From Alphaproteobacteria bacterium LSUCC0719 (lineage in GTDB: Bacteria > Pseudomonadota > Alphaproteobacteria > Puniceispirillales > Puniceispirillaceae): a stretch of 64,000 nucleotides of DNA. The notes under the pieces are model-generated. The model saw only the letters and a program-made list of their open reading frames with translations. It was not told the origin of the DNA and searched no databases. The DNA lies in contig JBFPJN010000002.1 of the NCBI GenBank assembly GCA_040839025.1, positions 1 through 64,000 on the forward strand, read 5' to 3'. This document shows, one piece after another, positions 53,584 to 62,145 of the stretch (within the stretch, counting starts at the first letter, position 1; the number at the start of each line of letters is the position of its first letter). The translations under genes and the position numbers were made by a program.

Positions 53584-53669
53584 CACGCTGGATATTGTCG
53601 TTGCCCTGCGCCAAAAGAAGACGGACACTCGTGGCGGCGCGTTGTCACGACAGAAAGAGGTGGATCACG

Positions 53670-54602
53670 ATGTTTGGCGTTATCGAGGGAACGGGAATCG
53701 AAATCATCAAACCGGAATTCACCAATCGCACGCTGCCACATGCGCATGTCGAACGGCTGTGGACCGGTGGCAGATGGTGCGAAGGGCCGGCCTGGTTTGC
53801 CGCTGGTCGCTATCTTGTCTGGTCCGATATCCCCAATGACCGGATGATGCGCTTTGACGATACCGATTCCTCGGTTTCGGTGTTTCGTCAGCCATCGCAG
53901 AATTCGAACGGCAACACCGTCGACAGACAGGGACGGCTTGTTACCTGCGAGCATCTGACCCGCCGCGTGACCAGGACCGAACATGACGGGTCGCTGACAG
54001 TCCTTGCCGATATATATGATGGCAAAAGGTTCAATTCGCCAAATGACGCCGTTGTCCGGTCCGACGGATCGGTCTGGTTCACCGACCCGTCCTACGGGAT
54101 CCTGATGGATTATGAAGGCCGGCGGACAGACAGCGAGATCGGTGCCTGCCATGTCTATCGCTGGGATCCCGATACCAATGAGGTCGCTGCGGTGGCGACC
54201 GATTATGTCAAGCCGAACGGGCTGGCCTTCTCGCCTGATGAGCAGACACTCTATATCGCCGATACCGGACGCTCGCACGATCCGGACGGCCCGGCACATA
54301 TCCGCCGGCATCGCCTGTCGGATGATGGCAGGTCTCTGTCCGGCGGCGAGGTATTCGCAACCAGCACGAATGGCCTTTTTGACGGGTTCCGGGTGGATTG
54401 TGATGGATATCTGTGGAGTTCAGCCGGTGACGGCGTGCATTGCCTGAGCCCCGATGGCGATCTGGTCGGCAAGATCCATATCCCTGAAACGGTAGCCAAT
54501 GTCTGTTTCGGGGGGACAAAGCTGAACCGGCTCTTCATCACCGCCACAACATCACTCTATGCGGTGTTCCTCAACACAAACGCTCCTCGCCGGACAAGGT
54601 GA
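53670..54602 (+). CDS. SMP-30/gluconolactonase family sugar lactonase
   Basis: This 310-residue beta-propeller protein has the family metal and active-site motifs EGPAW (Glu), NSPNDAVV (Asn/Asp) and NGLAFSPDE. It would hydrolyse the lactone made by the divergent dehydrogenase (as XylC does after XylB) to the aldonic acid. The ATG at 53670 follows AGAGGTGG. No aldonate dehydratase is visible nearby, so any downstream steps must be elsewhere. It has no signal peptide. Confidence 0.85.
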   Translation: MFGVIEGTGIEIIKPEFTNRTLPHAHVERLWTGGRWCEGPAWFAAGRYLVWSDIPNDRMMRFDDTDSSVSVFRQPSQNSNGNTVDRQGRLVTCEHLTRRVTRTEHDGSLTVLADIYDGKRFNSPNDAVVRSDGSVWFTDPSYGILMDYEGRRTDSEIGACHVYRWDPDTNEVAAVATDYVKPNGLAFSPDEQTLYIADTGRSHDPDGPAHIRRHRLSDDGRSLSGGEVFATSTNGLFDGFRVDCDGYLWSSAGDGVHCLSPDGDLVGKIHIPETVANVCFGGTKLNRLFITATTSLYAVFLNTNAPRRTR

Positions 54603-54627
54603 CCCCCTGCCCCGGACAATGAACGGA

Positions 54628-55185
54628 TCAGCTGTCAGGCTGCGTACGTTTGCGGGGGCGGCCCCCAACGCCGAGCGCGAGGATGACCACAATCTCGTCG
54701 GGATGCGGCGCATCGTCGATGCTGATCTCGGCGGCGTCCATATGGTCAAAATCCCAGATGCTCTGCTTGCTTGTCATCGGGACGGTTATGCTGGCCCCCG
54801 GACCGGCAAGCTTCTTGGTGGATGGGATAATCTCTGTTGCCTCGCCAAGGGCACCGCGAACCGGCGCGCCAAAGCGCGGATGGATCAAGGCCGCGGCATG
54901 TTCGATCTCGCCATTGATGCCGATGATCGCACCCTTGCCATAGGATTCGACATCATCCGGCGCAGCGCCGAGCGCTTCCAACCCACGGGCCACCAGCCTT
55001 GCCGAAACCACCGCACCAAGATCCTTGAGACGTTCGAGGTCGCCGTCGGGCTGGCCTGCCAGCGGGTTGGCAATCACCGCCGCAACAATACATTTCCGGC
55101 TTCGTCCGGATACCGCCACGCCGGCATCCGTGAAAAGATCCTCGACCGTTGCCACCATTTTGCGGATTTCAAGCTTTGCATCCAT
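54628..55185 (-). CDS. Amino acid synthesis family protein (PF06684/DUF1185)
   Basis: This 185-residue protein matches the DUF1185 family: EIRKMVATVEDLFTD at the N-terminus, the ANPLAGQ segment, GKGAIIGINGEIEHAAALIH and PMTSKQSIWDFDHMDAAE. The name comes from genome annotation and no reaction is established. It is divergent from preT across a region with a RutR-like box, which suggests co-regulation with pyrimidine or amide catabolism. Its product would be cytoplasmic. Confidence 0.7.
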   Translation of the reverse strand: MDAKLEIRKMVATVEDLFTDAGVAVSGRSRKCIVAAVIANPLAGQPDGDLERLKDLGAVVSARLVARGLEALGAAPDDVESYGKGAIIGINGEIEHAAALIHPRFGAPVRGALGEATEIIPSTKKLAGPGASITVPMTSKQSIWDFDHMDAAEISIDDAPHPDEIVVILALGVGGRPRKRTQPDS

Positions 55186-55316
55186 CGCCTGCTACCCCCC
55201 TTTTCCTGATCCTGTTGCTGTCAGCCCATTCCCGGTTTCATCTGCAACCCTGCCATATTGACGGCCACAGGTGAAAGCGCTTTGGGCGATGCCGAACCAC
55301 CATAGTGGATCAAAAT

Positions 55317-55332
55317 TTTATCATTTGGTAAA
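55317..55332. promoter_or_regulatory. RutR-like operator upstream of preT
   Basis: TTTATCATTTGGTAAA matches the RutR consensus TTGACCA-N2-TGGTCAA at 11 of 14 informative positions. It lies in the 273-bp divergent gap between the DUF1185 gene and preT. A similar box is at 58876-58891. Binding is inferred. Confidence 0.6.
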
Positions 55333-55458
55333 AAATTAATGGACAAAGCGAAATTATCCGGCATTCTTTTTGTCTGGGGCCTCGGTCAGTGGCAGCACAC
55401 CGAAACGCGCGCCACGCACCGCGGCCAGAGACAGGCTTTGCTGCGAGTGGAGACGAAA

Positions 55459-56802
55459 ATGGTCGATCGCTATCTCGAGGACGGTATCCTCGACAGCCGG
55501 CTTGACGCCGGCGATTACGACGAAAATTTCGGCGACGCGCACCCACCCCTTGACGCGCATGAAGCGATGGTCGCGGCGGACAGGTGCTATTTCTGTTATG
55601 ACGCGCCCTGCGTGACGGCATGCCCGACGGGAATCGACATTCCGAAATTCATCCGCCAGATCGCGACCGGCAATCTGGACGGGTCGGCACGAACAATCTT
55701 TGACCAGAATATCCTTGGCGGCATGTGCGCCCGGGTCTGCCCGACGGAAACGCTGTGTGAACAGGCCTGTGTCCGCGAGGCTGCCGAGGGCAAGCCTGTG
55801 CAGATCGGATTGCTGCAGCGCCACGCGACAGACCATGCGATGAGCCATGGCCGCCAGTTTTACAGTCGCGCCGCCGAAACCGGCAAAAGCGTTGCCGTCA
55901 TCGGGGCCGGACCCGCAGGGCTTGCCTGTGCCCACCGGCTGGCAATGAAGGGCCATACGGTCACTGTCTATGACGCGCGCGAAAAGGCCGGCGGCCTGAA
56001 TGAATATGGCATTGCCACCTACAAGACGGTTGATGATTTTGCGCAGCATGAAGTCGACTATGTCACCGCCATTGGCGGCATCGAGATTGTGACCGGTGCG
56101 CCTCTGGGGGATGATCTGAAACTTGACGATCTGACCGCAAAACATGACGCGGTGTTTGTCGGCATCGGCCTTGCCGGGGTCAACGCCCTTGGCGTTGATG
56201 GCGAGGAGGAGGATGCCGTGGCCAGCGCCGTTGATTTCATCGCCGAGCTGCGCCAAAGCACTGACATGGCAAAAATCCCCGTTGGGCGGCGCGTGATGGT
56301 TATCGGTGGCGGCATGACCGCCATTGATGTCGCGACGCAGGCGCATCTTCTTGGTGCCCAGGAAGTGACAATCGCCTATCGGCGTGGCCGCGAACAGATG
56401 AATGCCTCCGAGGTCGAGCAGAACCAGTCAACCTCCAAGGGCGTGAATATCCGGCATTGGATGCAGCCTGTCTCGGTCACGAAATCGGACAGTGGCTGTC
56501 TTTTGGTGAAGATGGAATATACCAGCCTGTCCGGTGGCAAGCTCGCCGGCACCGGTAAATTCCAGACCTTTGAGGTCGACCAGCTGTTCAAGGCCATTGG
56601 CCAGACTCTCGATGCCGGCAGCGCGCTTGCCGGGATCACGCTGGAAAAGGGACGCATCAAGGTTGATGACACCTTCCGGACATCCAACCCGTCTGTCTGG
56701 GCTGGCGGCGACTGTACCGCCGGCGGTGACGACCTGACGGTGACCGCGGTGGCGCAGGGGCGCGACGCGGCCGAATCAATCCACGCGGCACTGTCCGCCT
56801 GA
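55459..56802 (+). CDS. preT: NAD-dependent dihydropyrimidine dehydrogenase subunit PreT
   Basis: This 447-residue protein has N-terminal iron-sulfur cysteines (CYFCYDAPCVTACPTG and CARVCPTETLCEQAC), then FAD-binding GAGPAG and NAD-binding GGGMTA motifs, as in GltB-like small subunits. PreT transfers electrons between NAD(P)H and PreA, which is encoded 22 bp downstream. The ATG at 55459 has GGAG upstream; the frame is open further up, but that part is AT-rich and lacks family similarity. The pair reduces uracil and thymine to dihydropyrimidines. Confidence 0.92.
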   Translation: MVDRYLEDGILDSRLDAGDYDENFGDAHPPLDAHEAMVAADRCYFCYDAPCVTACPTGIDIPKFIRQIATGNLDGSARTIFDQNILGGMCARVCPTETLCEQACVREAAEGKPVQIGLLQRHATDHAMSHGRQFYSRAAETGKSVAVIGAGPAGLACAHRLAMKGHTVTVYDAREKAGGLNEYGIATYKTVDDFAQHEVDYVTAIGGIEIVTGAPLGDDLKLDDLTAKHDAVFVGIGLAGVNALGVDGEEEDAVASAVDFIAELRQSTDMAKIPVGRRVMVIGGGMTAIDVATQAHLLGAQEVTIAYRRGREQMNASEVEQNQSTSKGVNIRHWMQPVSVTKSDSGCLLVKMEYTSLSGGKLAGTGKFQTFEVDQLFKAIGQTLDAGSALAGITLEKGRIKVDDTFRTSNPSVWAGGDCTAGGDDLTVTAVAQGRDAAESIHAALSA

Positions 56803-56824
56803 CCCTGTCACGAAGGAGGCATCC

Positions 56825-58132
56825 ATGGCTGACCTTAGAAATGACTTCGTTGGAATCAAATCCCCCAATCCGTTCTGGCTTGCTTCGGCACCACCGACAG
56901 ACAAGGAATACAACGTCGTCCGTGCCTTCAAGGCAGGCTGGGGCGGGGTGGTATGGAAAACCCTCGGTCTCGACCCTCACATCGTCAATGTCGGCGGCCC
57001 GCGCTATGGCGCGATCTGGGGTGCCGACCGGCGTCTGCTGGGGCTGAACAACATCGAACTGATCACCGACCGGCCACTTGAAGTGAACCTTCAGGAAATC
57101 AAGTCGGTCAAGCGTGACTGGCCCGACCGTGCCGTTGTCACCAGCCTGATGGTCCCCTGCGAGGAACCTTGCTGGGAGCAGATCCTGCGGCAGGTCGAGG
57201 ATACGGGATGCGACGGTGTCGAGCTGAATTTCGGCTGTCCCCACGGCATGTCGGAACGCGGCATGGGGGCGGCGGTTGGCCAGGTTCCCGAATATATCGA
57301 GATGGTGACACGATGGGCGAAGGCGAACACCCGTATGCCGGTGATCGTCAAGCTGACGCCGAACATCACCGATGTGCGGTATCCGGCCCGCGCGGCGCAT
57401 GCCGGCGGTGCCGATGCGGTATCACTGATCAACACCATCAGCTCGATCATCTCTGTCGATCTCGACTCATTCGCACCCCAGCCGACAATTGATGGCAAGG
57501 GAACGCATGGCGGCTATTGCGGCCCGGCGGTAAAGCCGATCGCGCTGAACATGGTGGCTTCCATTGCGCGCGATCCGGAAACGGCCTCGCTTCCCATTTC
57601 AGGAATCGGCGGCGTTACCACCTGGCGGGACGCCGCCGAATTCATGGCTCTCGGGGCCGGCAATGTTCAGGTCTGCACCGCCGCCATGACCTATGGATTC
57701 AAGATCATCGACGATCTTGTCGAAGGGCTGGCACAATGGATGGACAATGCCGGCCATGCCACTCTCGACGCCATTTACGGCCGTGCCGTGCCGAACGTCA
57801 CAGAGTGGCAGTATCTGAACCTGAACTACACCGCCAAGGCGCGTATCGATCAGGACAGCTGCATCAAATGCGGGCGGTGTCATATCGCCTGTGAGGACAC
57901 ATCACATCAGGCCATCACCAACATGGTTGACGGCGAGCGGCGGTTCGAGGTGATCGACGAGGAATGCGTCGGCTGTAACCTGTGCGTCAATGTCTGTCCG
58001 GTGGAAAACTGCATCACCATGGAACAGATCCCGGCCGGCGACATGGACCACCGCACCGGAAAACCGGTGTCCGATGAATATGGCAACTGGACGATGCATC
58101 CCAACAATCCGATGCGGGACGCGGCGGAATAG
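56825..58132 (+). CDS. preA: NAD-dependent dihydropyrimidine dehydrogenase subunit PreA
   Basis: This 435-residue protein has an FMN-binding dihydroorotate-dehydrogenase-like barrel (LNFGCPHGMSERGMG, KLTPNITD, SGIGGV) and a C-terminal double [4Fe-4S] ferredoxin domain with C-x2-C-x2-C sets (CIKCGRCHIAC and CVGCNLCVNVCPVENC). It is the pyrimidine-reducing subunit. The position that carries the catalytic Cys in mammalian DPD appears to be Val here (GAAVGQ), as recalled for other bacterial members. AAGGAGG precedes the ATG. Confidence 0.93.
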   Translation: MADLRNDFVGIKSPNPFWLASAPPTDKEYNVVRAFKAGWGGVVWKTLGLDPHIVNVGGPRYGAIWGADRRLLGLNNIELITDRPLEVNLQEIKSVKRDWPDRAVVTSLMVPCEEPCWEQILRQVEDTGCDGVELNFGCPHGMSERGMGAAVGQVPEYIEMVTRWAKANTRMPVIVKLTPNITDVRYPARAAHAGGADAVSLINTISSIISVDLDSFAPQPTIDGKGTHGGYCGPAVKPIALNMVASIARDPETASLPISGIGGVTTWRDAAEFMALGAGNVQVCTAAMTYGFKIIDDLVEGLAQWMDNAGHATLDAIYGRAVPNVTEWQYLNLNYTAKARIDQDSCIKCGRCHIACEDTSHQAITNMVDGERRFEVIDEECVGCNLCVNVCPVENCITMEQIPAGDMDHRTGKPVSDEYGNWTMHPNNPMRDAAE

Positions 58133-58156
58133 ACCCCACCGGGGCCAGCCAATGAA

Positions 58157-58822
58157 TCAGCCGGGTATATCCCGGTTGATCAGCTGGCCCAGAAACAGTG
58201 TTTCCAGCATGGTTGTGGCCTCGTCATAATAGCTCTTGTCGCCTGCACCGAGACCCAGAACATGCCGCACCTGGACGCTGAAATCGGCATAATGCTGGGT
58301 TGTCGACCAGATGGCGAACAGCACATGACGCGGGTCACAGGGGGCCATCCGGCCATCATCGATCCAGCCCTGCAGAATGGCCGCCTTTTCATCAACAAGC
58401 TGTTTCAGCTCGGTCTGCAGGAAATCCCCTATATGGGGTGCGCCGGCAAGGATCTCGTTCGCGAACAACCGTGATTCGCGCGGAAAACTGCGCGAGGAGT
58501 CGAGCTTGCGACGGATATAGGACCCGATCTCGTCAACCGGGTTGCCGTCGGGGCGGATTTCGCGAAGCGGTGCCAGCCAGACATCCAGCAGCCCGGTCAG
58601 CAGGGCAATGTGGATTTCTTCCTTGTTCTTGAAATAATACAGCAGGTTCGGCTTCGACATGCTGGCCACCGCGGCGATGCGATCAAGCGTCGCCCCGTGA
58701 AACCCGCTTTCCGAGAACACCTCAAGCGCGGCATGCAGGATCCGCGTCTCGTTTTCTTTCTGAATCCGGGTCTTGCCACCCGCCGATCTGTCCAAGGCGC
58801 GCGGCTTTACATTACCTGACAT
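58157..58822 (-). CDS. TetR family regulator, RutR-like
   Basis: This 221-residue protein has the TetR helix-turn-helix ATLDRIAAVASMSKPNLLYYF and a C-terminal domain typical of RutR, with FANEILAGAPHIGDFL and DPRHVLFAIWSTTQHYADF. RutR senses uracil and thymine and controls pyrimidine use. The gene is convergent with preA and divergent from the amidohydrolase genes at 59044-62079. Two RutR-like boxes flank the transcription units nearby. Confidence 0.88.
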   Translation of the reverse strand: MSGNVKPRALDRSAGGKTRIQKENETRILHAALEVFSESGFHGATLDRIAAVASMSKPNLLYYFKNKEEIHIALLTGLLDVWLAPLREIRPDGNPVDEIGSYIRRKLDSSRSFPRESRLFANEILAGAPHIGDFLQTELKQLVDEKAAILQGWIDDGRMAPCDPRHVLFAIWSTTQHYADFSVQVRHVLGLGAGDKSYYDEATTMLETLFLGQLINRDIPG

Positions 58823-58875
58823 AAATCCCCATTTCGCGGCAGTTCATTTTTTCCGGTCAGGTCATCCTAAGATAT

Positions 58876-58891
58876 TTGACCAAACGGTAAA
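58876..58891. promoter_or_regulatory. RutR-like operator upstream of the rutR-like gene and the hydantoinase operon
   Basis: TTGACCAAACGGTAAA matches the left half of the RutR consensus perfectly and the right half at 5 of 7 bases. It lies 54 bp before the regulator start, in the divergent gap to the downstream catabolic genes, so it could serve autoregulation and control of 59044 onward. Binding is inferred. Confidence 0.65.
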
Positions 58892-59043
58892 AATGATATT
58901 TCATAATTTTAGTGACACCGTTTCCACCCCGGTCGTGGAAGGTCAACCCGGCCAGACAGCCGAGACGGTCGACCCGCGGGTATGCCTGCGTGACAGGCAC
59001 CCCGCGAATTCGAGGGCCCGCGATTTCTAGGGAGTGTGCCACA

Positions 59044-59217
59044 ATGCCTGACAGTGCCAATCTGCAACCGAATGATTTGCATGCCTTATGGATGCTGTTT
59101 GCCGCAAACCACCAGTTCAAGACCAACCCGCGCATGCCGGACAGCGCCAGGGACATGCACGACGCGGCCGCCGAGGAACGCTGGATCCTCGACGGCACGG
59201 TTCCGCATTCTCCCTAG
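59044..59217 (+). CDS. Small hypothetical protein (57 aa) at the head of the pyrimidine amidohydrolase operon
   Basis: This 57-residue frame starts at an ATG with GGGAG upstream. It reads LQPNDLHALWMLFAANHQ in the first third and ends WILDGTVPHSP; it is hydrophilic and helix-prone, with no membrane segment or Cys. I do not recognise a family. It is the first gene behind the RutR-like box and lies in an otherwise compact operon, which supports it being real. A repeat array separates it from the ureidopropionase gene. Confidence 0.5.
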   Translation: MPDSANLQPNDLHALWMLFAANHQFKTNPRMPDSARDMHDAAAEERWILDGTVPHSP

Positions 59218-59240
59218 CCACCAGACGGGGCACAAAGACT

Positions 59241-59297
59241 GAAACACCGGCAATTGAAACACCGGCAACTTGAAGACCGGCAACTTGAAGACCGGGG
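59241..59297 (+). repeat. Four 15-16-bp tandem repeats before the ureidopropionase gene
   Basis: Copies of GAAACACCGGCAACTT-type units lie at 59241-59255, 59256-59271, 59272-59286 and (partial) 59287-59297, ending about 30 bp before the ATG at 59329. The ribosome-binding site AGGAAGG is outside the array. Confidence 0.9.
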
Positions 59298-59328
59298 AAA
59301 GACCATAAAGAGAGGAAGGAAACGGTAA

Positions 59329-60609
59329 ATGGCGTCCGACATGAACAGCACGTTGATGGACCAGCGTGGCAGGAATTTCCGGATCAATGGCGACCGGCTT
59401 TGGGAGTCACTCATGGAGATGGCAAAGATCGGTCCAGGTGTTGCCGGCGGCAACAACCGCCAGACATTGACCGACGAGGATGCCGAAGGACGCCGCCTGT
59501 ACCAGTCCTGGTGCGAGGCCGAGGGGCTGACCATGGGGCTGGACAAGATGGGAACCATGTTCGCCCGCCGCGAGGGCACCGATCCGTCATTGCCCCCTGT
59601 GATGGTTGGAAGCCATCTCGACACCCAGCCGACCGGCGGAAAATATGACGGTGTCCTGGGTGTTCTTGCCGGGTTGGAGATCATCCGCACACTGAATGAA
59701 ACCGGGATCAAGACCCGCCACCCCATCGAGGTGGTGAACTGGACGAATGAAGAAGGCACACGGTTCTCGCCGCCAATGATGGCATCGGGTGTTTTCGCCG
59801 GCGTTCATACGCTTGACTGGGCCTATGGCCGCACCGATGCCGGTGGCAAGACTGTCGGCGATGAACTGGCCCGCATCGGCTGGATTGGGGACGAAGAGGT
59901 TGGCGCGCGCAAGCTGGCCGCCTTTTTCGAACTTCACATCGAACAGGGCCCGATCCTCGAGGATGAAAATATAGATATCGGTGTTGTCACCCACGGGCAG
60001 GGGCTGAACTGGCTGCAGGTCACGCTGACCGGCAAGGAGGCGCATACCGGATCCACCCCGATGCCAAAGCGGGTCAATGCCGGCCTCGGTATGGCGCGGA
60101 TCACCCAGCTGGTCGACGAGATCGCGTGGTCGCATGCGCCGCTTGCGGTTGGTGCCGTCGGGCATTGCGATGTCTTTCCGAATTCGCGCAACATCATTCC
60201 CGGCAAGGTCGTCTTCACCATCGATTTCCGCCATCCGAAACAGGAAGTCATTGATGATATGGAGGCAAGGCTGCGCGCCGGTGCCGGGGAAATCTGCGAC
60301 GAAATCGGACTGCAGATGGAGATCGAACAGGCTGGCAAATTCGACCCGGTCGAATTTGACGATGGCTGCGTTGGCGCCATTCGCCGGGCTGCCGAACGGC
60401 TTGGCTATTCACATCGCGACATTGTGTCGGGGGCAGGCCATGATGCCTGCTGGATCAACAGGGTCGCACCGACAGCCATGATCATGTGCCCATGTGTCGA
60501 CGGGTTGTCGCACAATGAAGCCGAAGACATTACCAAGGACTGGGCGACCGCGGGCGCCGACGTGCTGTTTCATGCCGTCGTCGAAACCGCCGGTATCGTC
60601 GATGATTGA
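59329..60609 (+). CDS. Beta-ureidopropionase/N-carbamoyl amidohydrolase (M20-like)
   Basis: This 426-residue enzyme carries VGSHLDTQPTGGKYDGVLG (metal ligands), NWTNEEGTRFSPPMMASG (catalytic Glu), FELHIEQGPILEDE and SGAGHDACWINRVAP. These are typical of the N-carbamoyl-beta-alanine and N-carbamoyl-L-amino-acid hydrolases. With the dihydropyrimidinase 16 bp downstream it completes uracil breakdown to beta-alanine, CO2 and ammonia. AGGAAGG precedes the ATG. The context makes ureidopropionase (third step) the best call. Confidence 0.9.
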   Translation: MASDMNSTLMDQRGRNFRINGDRLWESLMEMAKIGPGVAGGNNRQTLTDEDAEGRRLYQSWCEAEGLTMGLDKMGTMFARREGTDPSLPPVMVGSHLDTQPTGGKYDGVLGVLAGLEIIRTLNETGIKTRHPIEVVNWTNEEGTRFSPPMMASGVFAGVHTLDWAYGRTDAGGKTVGDELARIGWIGDEEVGARKLAAFFELHIEQGPILEDENIDIGVVTHGQGLNWLQVTLTGKEAHTGSTPMPKRVNAGLGMARITQLVDEIAWSHAPLAVGAVGHCDVFPNSRNIIPGKVVFTIDFRHPKQEVIDDMEARLRAGAGEICDEIGLQMEIEQAGKFDPVEFDDGCVGAIRRAAERLGYSHRDIVSGAGHDACWINRVAPTAMIMCPCVDGLSHNEAEDITKDWATAGADVLFHAVVETAGIVDD

Positions 60610-60624
60610 GCAGGGAGAAACATT

Positions 60625-62079
60625 ATGAGCACCGTCATCAAGGATGGAACCATCGTCACCGCCGACCGCACCTACAAGGCAGATGTTCTTGTCGAGAACG
60701 GCAGGATTACGAAGATTGGTGAAGGCCTGTCCGGCACCGAAACGCTGGACGCCACCGGATGCTATGTCATGCCGGGCGGTATCGACCCGCACACGCATCT
60801 CGAAATGCCGTTCATGGGCACCTATTCCAGTGACGATTTTGAATCCGGCACCCGTGCCGCACTGTCGGGCGGCACCACCATGGTAGTGGATTTCTGTCTG
60901 CCGGCACCGGACCAGTCACTGCTGACGGCGATCCAGGCCTGGGACAACAAATCCTCTCGCGCCACAACCGATTATTCCTTCCACATGGCGATCACATGGT
61001 GGGGTGAACAGGTATTCAATGAAATGCCCGAAGTGGTGAAGAAAGGTATCAACACCTTCAAGCATTTCATGGCCTATAAGGGCGCGCTGATGGTCGATGA
61101 TGACGAGATGTATGCCAGCTTCCAACGTTGTGCAGAGCTGGGCGCGATGCCACTTGTCCATGCCGAGAATGGCGATGTTGTCGCACAGCTGCAGGCCAAG
61201 CTTATGGAAGAGGGCAATAACGGGCCGGAGGCGCATGCCTATTCCCGCCCCCCCGAAGTCGAAGGCGAGGCCACCAACCGCGCCATCATGATCGCCGACA
61301 TGGCTGGCGTGCCGCTCTATGTCGTTCATGTATCGTGCGAACAGGCGCATGAGGCCATCCGCCGGGCCCGCCAGAAAGGCATGCGGGTCTATGGCGAACC
61401 GTTGATCCAGCATCTGCTGCTCGACGAAAGCGAATATGCCAATCCGAACTGGGATCATGCCGCCCAGCGCGTGATGTCGCCGCCATTCCGCAACAAGCTG
61501 CATCAGGACAGCCTGTGGGCAGGTCTGCAGGCCGGCAGCCTGCAGGTTGTGGCGACCGATCATTGCGCTTTCACCACCGAGCAGAAGCGGTATGGCGTTG
61601 GCGATTTCACCAAGATTCCGAACGGCACCGGCGGCCTTGAAGACCGTATGCCGCTGCTGTGGACGAATGGTGTCGAGACCGGGCGTCTGACAATGAATGA
61701 ATTCGTTGCCGCCACCTCGACCAACATTGCCAAGGCGCTGAACCTGTACCCACGCAAGGGCGCCATACTCGAGGGGGCCGATGCCGACATTGTCGTGCTT
61801 GATCCGAACCGCGAGAAAACGATCTCGCACAGCACCCAGCAATCATCCATCGACTATAATGTGTTCGAAGGTTTCAAGGTAAAGGGGCTGCCACGGTTCA
61901 CCATGACCCGCGGCTATGTTGCGATTCAGGAGGACGAGGTGAAGACCCGCGAGGGGCATGGCAAGTTCGTGCCCCGTGAACCCTTCTCTGCAACCAACAA
62001 GGCGCTGTCAAAGTGGAAAGAGCTGACGGCACCGCGCGCGGTGATCCGGGACCCGGCCAATATGCCGGCCGGGGTATGA
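60625..62079 (+). CDS. Dihydropyrimidinase (D-hydantoinase)
   Basis: This 484-residue amidohydrolase has GGIDPHTHLEMPFMG (metal His pair), HFMAYKGALMV (Lys to be carbamylated), PLVHAENGD, LYVVHVSCEQAHEAI and VATDHCAFTTEQK (catalytic Asp). It opens dihydrouracil to N-carbamoyl-beta-alanine, following PreTA and preceding the ureidopropionase. Length matches bacterial enzymes. GGGAG precedes the ATG at 60625. Confidence 0.94.
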   Translation: MSTVIKDGTIVTADRTYKADVLVENGRITKIGEGLSGTETLDATGCYVMPGGIDPHTHLEMPFMGTYSSDDFESGTRAALSGGTTMVVDFCLPAPDQSLLTAIQAWDNKSSRATTDYSFHMAITWWGEQVFNEMPEVVKKGINTFKHFMAYKGALMVDDDEMYASFQRCAELGAMPLVHAENGDVVAQLQAKLMEEGNNGPEAHAYSRPPEVEGEATNRAIMIADMAGVPLYVVHVSCEQAHEAIRRARQKGMRVYGEPLIQHLLLDESEYANPNWDHAAQRVMSPPFRNKLHQDSLWAGLQAGSLQVVATDHCAFTTEQKRYGVGDFTKIPNGTGGLEDRMPLLWTNGVETGRLTMNEFVAATSTNIAKALNLYPRKGAILEGADADIVVLDPNREKTISHSTQQSSIDYNVFEGFKVKGLPRFTMTRGYVAIQEDEVKTREGHGKFVPREPFSATNKALSKWKELTAPRAVIRDPANMPAGV

Positions 62080-62145
62080 TGTGTGCCGACACACCGATTG
62101 TCACGCCGCGGCGGGACCTGAACCAAATGGCGTGACGGGGGAGTG

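Noticed and set aside
53406-54311. N-terminal extension of the SDR frame across the lactonase gene
   Set aside because: Similarity to XylB begins at the ATG at 53405; the extension is antisense to a clear SMP-30 gene.
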